Source: Candidatus Heteroruminococcus faecigallinarum (GTDB lineage: Bacteria > Bacillota > Clostridia > Oscillospirales > Ruminococcaceae). Taken from it: 35,283 bases of DNA. Each line of letters opens with the position of its first letter. The stretch's first letter is position 1. A model generated the notes under the pieces. That model saw only the letters and a list, made by a program, of their open reading frames with translations. It searched no databases and was not told the origin of the DNA. Both the position numbers and the translations under genes were made by a program. Where the stretch lies: the NCBI GenBank assembly GCA_904387055.1, contig CAJFKV010000019.1, positions 1 through 35,283 of the forward strand, written 5' to 3'. This document shows positions 31,193-35,283 of this stretch, in pieces.

Positions 31193-31726
31193 ATGCGGCT
31201 GTTTGTGGCGGCGGTGCCGGGGGAGGAGCTGCTGGCCGCCCTGGTGCAGGCCCAGGAGGACCTGCGCCGGCTGGGGGGCCGGGGGAATTTTTCGGCCCGG
31301 GAGAACCTTCACCTCACCCTGGCCTTCCTGGGGGAGACAGACCGCCCCGACGGGGCCCGGCGGGCCCTCTCCCGGCTGACCGGCTCCCCCCTCGCCCTGT
31401 GGGCGGAGGGGCTGGGGCGGTTCCGACGGCCGGAGGGGGACCTGTGCTGGGCGGGAATCCGGCCCTCCCCGCCCCTGGAGGCGGTGGCACGGCGGCTGGC
31501 CGGGCTCCTGGGGGAGGAGGGCTTTTCCCTGGAGGAGCGGCCCTTCCGGCCCCATCTCACCCTGGCGCGGCGCTTATCCCTGCCGGGCGGCTGGACCCCT
31601 CGGCTGGAAGCCCTCCTGCCTCCCACCCCCTGGCGGGTGGAGCGGCTGGACCTGATGGAGTCGACCCGCCGGGAGGGTCGTCTCCGGTACCGTTCCCTTC
31701 AGTCCTTCCCGCTGGCGGAGGGGTGA
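31193..31726 (+). CDS. thpR: RNA 2',3'-cyclic phosphodiesterase (ThpR/LigT family)
   Basis: A 177-residue 2H-phosphoesterase that opens 2',3'-cyclic phosphates at RNA ends. The two catalytic HxT motifs are HLTL at 40-43 and HLTL at 121-124, correctly spaced for the family. The N-terminus MRLFVAAVP is characteristic. ATG 31193 follows AAAGGAGGG. It is divergent from the lipoprotein operon and precedes the MYG1-family gene by 97 bases. The cellular substrate is not established for bacterial members. Confidence 0.92.
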   Translation: MRLFVAAVPGEELLAALVQAQEDLRRLGGRGNFSARENLHLTLAFLGETDRPDGARRALSRLTGSPLALWAEGLGRFRRPEGDLCWAGIRPSPPLEAVARRLAGLLGEEGFSLEERPFRPHLTLARRLSLPGGWTPRLEALLPPTPWRVERLDLMESTRREGRLRYRSLQSFPLAEG

Positions 31727-31780
31727 AGGGGAGGGGCGCTCTCCCCGGGGGATTCTTTTCCCCGCCGGGGGAATACCAAG

Positions 31781-31804
31781 AAAAAAGGGGCCTGGGACAG
31801 GCCC
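31781..31804 (-). terminator. Minus-facing terminator-like hairpin before the MYG1 gene
   Basis: GGGCCTG-GGA-CAGGCCC (31788-31804) is followed on the minus strand by CTTTTTT. No minus-strand gene ends here, so it may block antisense transcription, or fold near the ribosome site of the next gene. Confidence 0.45.
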
Positions 31805-31823
31805 GGGAAAGGACGATGTTTGA

Positions 31824-32666
31824 ATGGAGAAGCGGGACCCAATCCCCTCGGTGGCCTTGACCCACGGGGGAAAATTCCACGCGGACGATGTGTTTTCGGC
31901 GGCGCTGCTGCGGATTTTGCAGCCGGGCATCCAGATCCGGCGGGCCTTCCAGGTCCCGGAAGGATTTGACGGGCTGGTGTTTGACCTGGGGTGGGGGGAA
32001 TTTGACCACCACCAGGCGGGGGCGCCGGTGCGGCCCAACGGCGTTCCCTACGCCGCCTTCGGCCTGCTGTGGCGGGCCTTCGGGGAGAGGCTTCTCCCGC
32101 CGAAGGAGGCCGCCCGCTTTGACGAAAAATTCATCCAGCCCCTGGATCGGGACGACAACACCGGCTGCGGCGACCCCATCGCCGCCCTGATTGCCGACTT
32201 TAACCCCCTGTGGGACAGCGACCAGACCCCCGACCAGTGTTTTGCCAAGGCGGTAGAATTTGCCGAGACGATCCTCCGCAACCGGTTTGCCGCCAGCGGG
32301 GCCATCTACCGGGCTTATGGAGTGGTAAAGGAGGCCCTTGCCCGGATGGAGGACAAGGTCCTGGTGCTGGACGTATACCTGCCCTGGAAACCCGCCGTAC
32401 TGGATTCCCCTGCGGAATTTGTGGTGTATCCCTCCCAGCGGGGCGGCTACAGCGCCCAGGGGGTGCCGGTGAGCGACAAGTGCGACGATCTGCGCTGCCC
32501 CTTTCCCGCCTCCTGGGCCGGGAAATCCCCGGAGGAACTGCAGCGGCTTACCAGCCTGCCCACCCTCCGCTTCTGCCACAACAGCCGGTTCCTCATCGCC
32601 GCCGGCACCGTGGAGGATGCCGTTGCCGCCTGCCGCCTGGCCCAATGGGCCCACCGGAATCGGTAG
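31824..32666 (+). CDS. MYG1/UPF0160 family metal-dependent protein
   Basis: A 280-residue member of the MYG1 family, DHH-like phosphoesterase relatives; the eukaryotic member is reported as a 3'-5' RNA exonuclease. Metal-binding motifs are THGGKFHADD at 13-22, DHHQ at 61-64 and a later RDDNTGCGDP. Length is somewhat shorter than eukaryotic proteins but typical for bacteria. The ribosome site is weak (AAAGGA about ten bases before ATG 31824). Its place after an RNA phosphodiesterase gene would suit an RNA-processing role, which is only an inference. Confidence 0.85.
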   Translation: MEKRDPIPSVALTHGGKFHADDVFSAALLRILQPGIQIRRAFQVPEGFDGLVFDLGWGEFDHHQAGAPVRPNGVPYAAFGLLWRAFGERLLPPKEAARFDEKFIQPLDRDDNTGCGDPIAALIADFNPLWDSDQTPDQCFAKAVEFAETILRNRFAASGAIYRAYGVVKEALARMEDKVLVLDVYLPWKPAVLDSPAEFVVYPSQRGGYSAQGVPVSDKCDDLRCPFPASWAGKSPEELQRLTSLPTLRFCHNSRFLIAAGTVEDAVAACRLAQWAHRNR

Positions 32667-32705
32667 CCGCCGGCACAGGGCGGGGAAAGAAAAACAGCCG
32701 ATCCA

Positions 32706-32734
32706 TTGAACCGCCGGTGCGGCTGTGCTATGAT
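32706..32734 (+). promoter_or_regulatory. Promoter for alanine racemase
   Basis: TTGAAC (32706-32711), 17 bases, TATGAT (32729-32734). A CAGCCG/CGGCTG inverted repeat (32695-32700 and 32720-32725), with T5 on the minus strand, encloses the -35. Confidence 0.6.
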
Positions 32735-32787
32735 GGAGCCAGAAGGGGGGAGGCGGCCGCCTCCCCCACGGGAAGGAGCCGAGAACG

Positions 32788-33987
32788 ATGGACTGGAGAG
32801 ACGGATCGTTTATGCACCGCTGCTGGGCGGTGGTGGACCTGGATGCCTTTGAGGAGAATTACCACGCCCTGCGCAGCCGGCTGCGGGAAGATACCAAGCT
32901 GCTGGCGGTGGTCAAGGCCGATGCCTACGGCCACGGGGACCAGCAGGTGGCCCGCCTGATGGAGGAGGTGGGGGCCGACTGGCTGGGGGTCGCCTGTTAC
33001 GACGAGGCCCTCTCCCTGCGGGCGGCGGGCATCCGGCTGCCCATCCTGATCCTGGGCCACACCCCGGTGGAGCTGTGCGGCGGGCTGGCGGAGCAGGAGA
33101 TCACCCAGGCCATCTTCTCCCCCCAGTATGCCCGCGACCTGCGGCGGGAGGCGGCCCGCCGGGGCGTCCGGGTCAAGGGGCATCTGAAGATCGACAGCGG
33201 CATGCACCGGATCGGCTTCAACCCCCTTTCCCGGGAGGAGATGGAACTGGCCCGGGAGCTGTACGAGTGGCCGGAACTGGAGATGACCGGCATCTTCAGC
33301 CACTTCTGCTGTGCCGACGAGAGCGACGAGGAGAGCCGGGCCTTTACCCGGATGCAATTTGACCGGTTTTCCGGGGCCTGCCGGTGGCTCCAGGAGCAGG
33401 GGGTGGACTGCGGCATCCGCCATTGCAGCGGCACCGCCGCCACCATCACCCACCCGGAGTGGCAGATGGACATGGTGCGGGGGGGCATCGGCCTGTACGG
33501 GATGCTGCCCTCCGACGATTCCGCCGGCATCATCCCCCTGCACCCGGCCATGAGCCTGTACACCGTGGTGTCCATGGTGAAGGAGGTGGCCCCGGGGGAG
33601 GACATCGGCTACGGGCGCAAATTCCGCACCACCGCCCCCACCCTGGTGGCCACCGTGCCCATCGGGTATGCGGACGGATACCCCCGCTGCTTCTGCAACC
33701 GGGCCAAGATGCTGATCCGGGGGCAGTTTGCCCCGGTGCTGGGCAAAATCTGCATGGACCAGGTGATGCTGGATGTGACCCACATCCCCGGGGTCCAGGC
33801 GGGGGACCTGGTGACGGTGGCCGGCCGGGACGGGGAGCAGCAGATCACCTTCGACGAGCTGGCCGCCCTGTCCGACACCATCAACTACGACCGCACCTGT
33901 TCCCTGGCGCCCCGGATTCCCCGGGTCTACCTGCGCCACGGCCAGGTGGCGGCTGTCCGGGATTACCTCACCTGCCGGGTCCGGTAA
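32788..33987 (+). CDS. alr: Alanine racemase
   Basis: A 399-residue PLP enzyme that converts L- to D-alanine for peptidoglycan. Lys43 in VVKADAYGHG binds PLP; the second catalytic base is probably Tyr275 in EDIGYGRKF. GHLKIDSGMHRIGF and the C-terminal INYDRTCSLAPRIPRVY are family signatures. ATG 32788 is preceded by GGAAGGAG nine bases upstream. It has its own promoter. The N-terminus is about ten residues longer than many Alr proteins; ATG 32812 would be an alternative start but has no ribosome site. Confidence 0.96.
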   Translation: MDWRDGSFMHRCWAVVDLDAFEENYHALRSRLREDTKLLAVVKADAYGHGDQQVARLMEEVGADWLGVACYDEALSLRAAGIRLPILILGHTPVELCGGLAEQEITQAIFSPQYARDLRREAARRGVRVKGHLKIDSGMHRIGFNPLSREEMELARELYEWPELEMTGIFSHFCCADESDEESRAFTRMQFDRFSGACRWLQEQGVDCGIRHCSGTAATITHPEWQMDMVRGGIGLYGMLPSDDSAGIIPLHPAMSLYTVVSMVKEVAPGEDIGYGRKFRTTAPTLVATVPIGYADGYPRCFCNRAKMLIRGQFAPVLGKICMDQVMLDVTHIPGVQAGDLVTVAGRDGEQQITFDELAALSDTINYDRTCSLAPRIPRVYLRHGQVAAVRDYLTCRVR

Positions 33988-34160
33988 CCCCCGCGTCTCT
34001 CCCACCGGGCCCTGACGGCCCGTCCTCCCTCGGCGGCGTCCTTCTTTTTCTTAAAAAGGCGGGAGGGGGGCGGCGCGCCCGCCGGGGCCCCGTCTTCTTC
34101 CCAGGTGGACCAGGCGGGGGAAGGGGCCTGACCATCCGAAAAAAAAGAACACATCCCAGC

Positions 34161-34207
34161 AAAAACGGGGGAGGGACGGAGCCTTTCGGCTCGGCCCCTC
34201 CCCCGTT
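34161..34207 (-). terminator. Terminator of hsp20
   Basis: A long hairpin of about 20 bp (arms near 34164-34183 and 34188-34207, one mismatch region) is followed on the minus strand by TTTTTGC. It may also stop alr transcripts, although the plus-strand tail is T-poor. Confidence 0.85.
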
Positions 34208-34260
34208 CTAAAAGAGGAGATGGATGGAAGCTGGCGGAGACGGATGGAAAACCGGAAACG

Positions 34261-34680
34261 TTAGTGGATCTCGATCTGGCGGGTGGGCGGCACCACTTCG
34301 CCCTCCTTGGGCAGGGTGAGGGTGAGAATTCCGTCGGTATAGGCGGCCTTGATCCCCTCCTTGTGGATGCCGGAGACGTCAAAGCTGCGGCTGAAGCTGC
34401 CATACCGGCGTTCCCGGTAGACGAAGTTCTCTTTCTTCTCTTCCTGGCTGGCGTTGTGCTGGGCGGAGATGGTCATCCGGTCCCCGTCCAGGTCGATGTG
34501 GATGTCCTCCTTGCGGAAGCCGGGCAGCTCCGCCTGGAGCTCAAAGTGATCGCCCCGGTCCAGGATATCGGTGCGGAACTGGGAAACGTTGCCCATGTTG
34601 CCGAAGAAATTCCGCTCCATGTTGTCCAGGTACTGGAACAGAGTATTGGCGTTGCGGTCAAAGGTCATCAGATCAAACAT
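34261..34680 (-). CDS. hsp20: Small heat shock protein, Hsp20 family
   Basis: A 139-residue alpha-crystallin-type chaperone that holds unfolding proteins without ATP. The alpha-crystallin domain covers about residues 37-130 (FELQAELPGFRKEDIHIDLDGD, then FVYRERRYGSFSRSF and the DGILTLTLPK strand, the A-x-x-x-x-G-x-L signature). The C-terminal I-x-I-type tail is QIEI. ATG 34680 follows AGGAGG by eight bases. A CIRCE element upstream indicates HrcA control. It is a lone gene with its own terminator. Confidence 0.96.
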   Translation of the reverse strand: MFDLMTFDRNANTLFQYLDNMERNFFGNMGNVSQFRTDILDRGDHFELQAELPGFRKEDIHIDLDGDRMTISAQHNASQEEKKENFVYRERRYGSFSRSFDVSGIHKEGIKAAYTDGILTLTLPKEGEVVPPTRQIEIH

Positions 34681-34829
34681 ATCAAAAACCTCCTGTGCAA
34701 ACGGTTTCTTGGTTGGCAGGGAGGAGAAGGGGGCGGGATGTGCATCCGGCCTTTTCTCCTTTCCTGATTTTTAGTATACGGGAGAAATGTGAAGAAGGAT
34801 GGGATGATATATGTATAATTCGTAAATAT

Positions 34830-34856
34830 TTAGCACTTATCATTATAGAGTGCTAA
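34830..34856 (-). promoter_or_regulatory. CIRCE operator (HrcA site) upstream of hsp20
   Basis: TTAGCACTT-N9-GAGTGCTAA (34830-34838 and 34848-34856) differs from the CIRCE consensus TTAGCACTC-N9-GAGTGCTAA at one position. The minus-strand spacer contains TATAAT, so the operator probably covers the -10, though no good -35 lies 17 bases upstream. It is about 150 bases before the start codon. Confidence 0.9.
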
Positions 34857-34898
34857 ATCCAAAAGAATCCGAATTTCCCTTGTTCTTCCCTCAAGCTG

Positions 34899-35275
34899 TC
34901 CCTCTGCCGAGGGCGGGGGGGTAGGCGGCTTCGCCGCCACTTCCGAGCGGGCCTGCGGCCCGCCTGCCGGTTTTTGCCCGCTGGCGCGGGCGGGTGGGAA
35001 CCGGTAGTCTCTGCGAGACGGGCCTGCGGGCGGCTTCGCCGCCCTCTGCCGTGGCCGGGCTGCGCCCGGCCCTGCCGGCGGGGGCGCTTCGCCCCTTTTA
35101 ACCCCTTTGCAGAAGCTTACGCGGGCGGGTGGGAATTGGTAGTTTTCCGGAAAGATACCTTTGGGCCGCCTTTGGCGGCCCCTGCCGTATGCGGGGCCGC
35201 TCCGCGCCCCGCGCCCCCAGGGTGACTCTTTCTATGGAGAAAGAGTCACCAGAAAGCCAGGCGGGGGCATCCCCC
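34899..35275. repeat. Dense array of short hairpins
   Basis: No gene is supported here. Perfect stems with mostly three- or four-base loops follow each other: GGCGGC/GCCGCC (34924-34938), GCGGGCC/GGCCCGC (34947-34963), CCCGC/GCGGG (34977-34990), GTCTC/GAGAC (35007-35019), GGGCGGC/GCCGCCC (35028-35044), GGCCGGGC/GCCCGGCC (35053-35071), GGGGCG/CGCCCC with TTTT (35081-35099), GGGCCGCC/GGCGGCCC (35163-35181), GCGGGGC/GCCCCGC (35191-35212), a 13-bp stem GGTGACTCTTTCT (35221-35250) and GGGGG/CCCCC (35263-35275). The hexamer CTGCCG recurs after several stems. Confidence 0.8.
34986..35143 (+). repeat. 23-bp direct repeat pair
   Basis: 34986-35008 and 35121-35143 both read GCGGGCGGGTGGGAA-NN-GGTAGT-like; they differ only at two adjacent bases (CC against TT). 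The units are 135 bases apart within the hairpin array. Confidence 0.85.
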
Positions 35276-35283
35276 TAAAGACC

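Noticed and set aside
34899-35275. CRISPR array
   Set aside because: The units are palindromes of differing sequence rather than identical repeats with unique spacers of constant length, and no cas genes are present.

Overview
The window looks like a chromosomal segment of a GC-rich Firmicute, most likely a gut-type clostridium of the Oscillospiraceae (Flavonifractor/Lawsonibacter-like). This is an inference from four things: strong AGGAGG ribosome binding sites, consensus sigma-A promoters, a CIRCE heat-shock operator, and ECF sigma/anti-sigma pairs with a short cytoplasmic tail plus one membrane segment. No rRNA, tRNA or CRISPR array was seen.

Layout. 1-293: AT-richer DNA with a bulged hairpin resembling an IS200/IS605 end and an ORF cut by the window edge. 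294-3238 (+): leader peptide and glycerate kinase, then an ECF sigma factor with its membrane anti-sigma-like partner. 3278-6431 (-): polyphosphate operon ppx-ppk. 6541-8561 (-): heavy-metal P1B ATPase behind a promoter covered by a paired CsoR-like operator. 8579-10158 (-): metallophosphoesterase and a lone serine recombinase. 10199-11831 (+): a GIY-YIG/HAD fusion protein and a small membrane protein. 11932-13298 (-): a MATE efflux gene broken by a 35-bp tandem duplication. 13511-16601 (+): AEC transporter, hflX and a TtcA-like tRNA thiolation gene. 16602-17132: a 531-bp structured intergenic region with two convergent promoters. 17133-18932 (+): a leucine-rich-repeat surface protein with an NPDTG sorting signal. 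19163-22274 (+): second ECF sigma/anti-sigma module with a large membrane-anchored repeat protein. 22344-23564 (-): endonuclease Q. 23881-28308 (+): HtrA protease, RlmA-type rRNA methyltransferase, TypA/BipA GTPase. 28392-30976 (-): two lipoproteins. 31193-33987 (+): RNA cyclic phosphodiesterase, MYG1-family protein, alanine racemase. 34261-34856 (-): Hsp20 under a CIRCE element. 34899-35275: a dense array of about eleven short hairpins and a 23-bp direct repeat.

Most genes are housekeeping or envelope/stress functions. A stress and surface theme is visible: two ECF sigma systems, polyphosphate turnover, HtrA, TypA, HflX, Hsp20, a metal exporter and several exported proteins. The items most worth a second look are the GIY-YIG/HAD fusion, the duplication-disrupted MATE gene, the CsoR-like operator/promoter, the inverted-repeat element with facing promoters at 16772-16943, the hairpin array at the right end and the compositionally mosaic surface protein.
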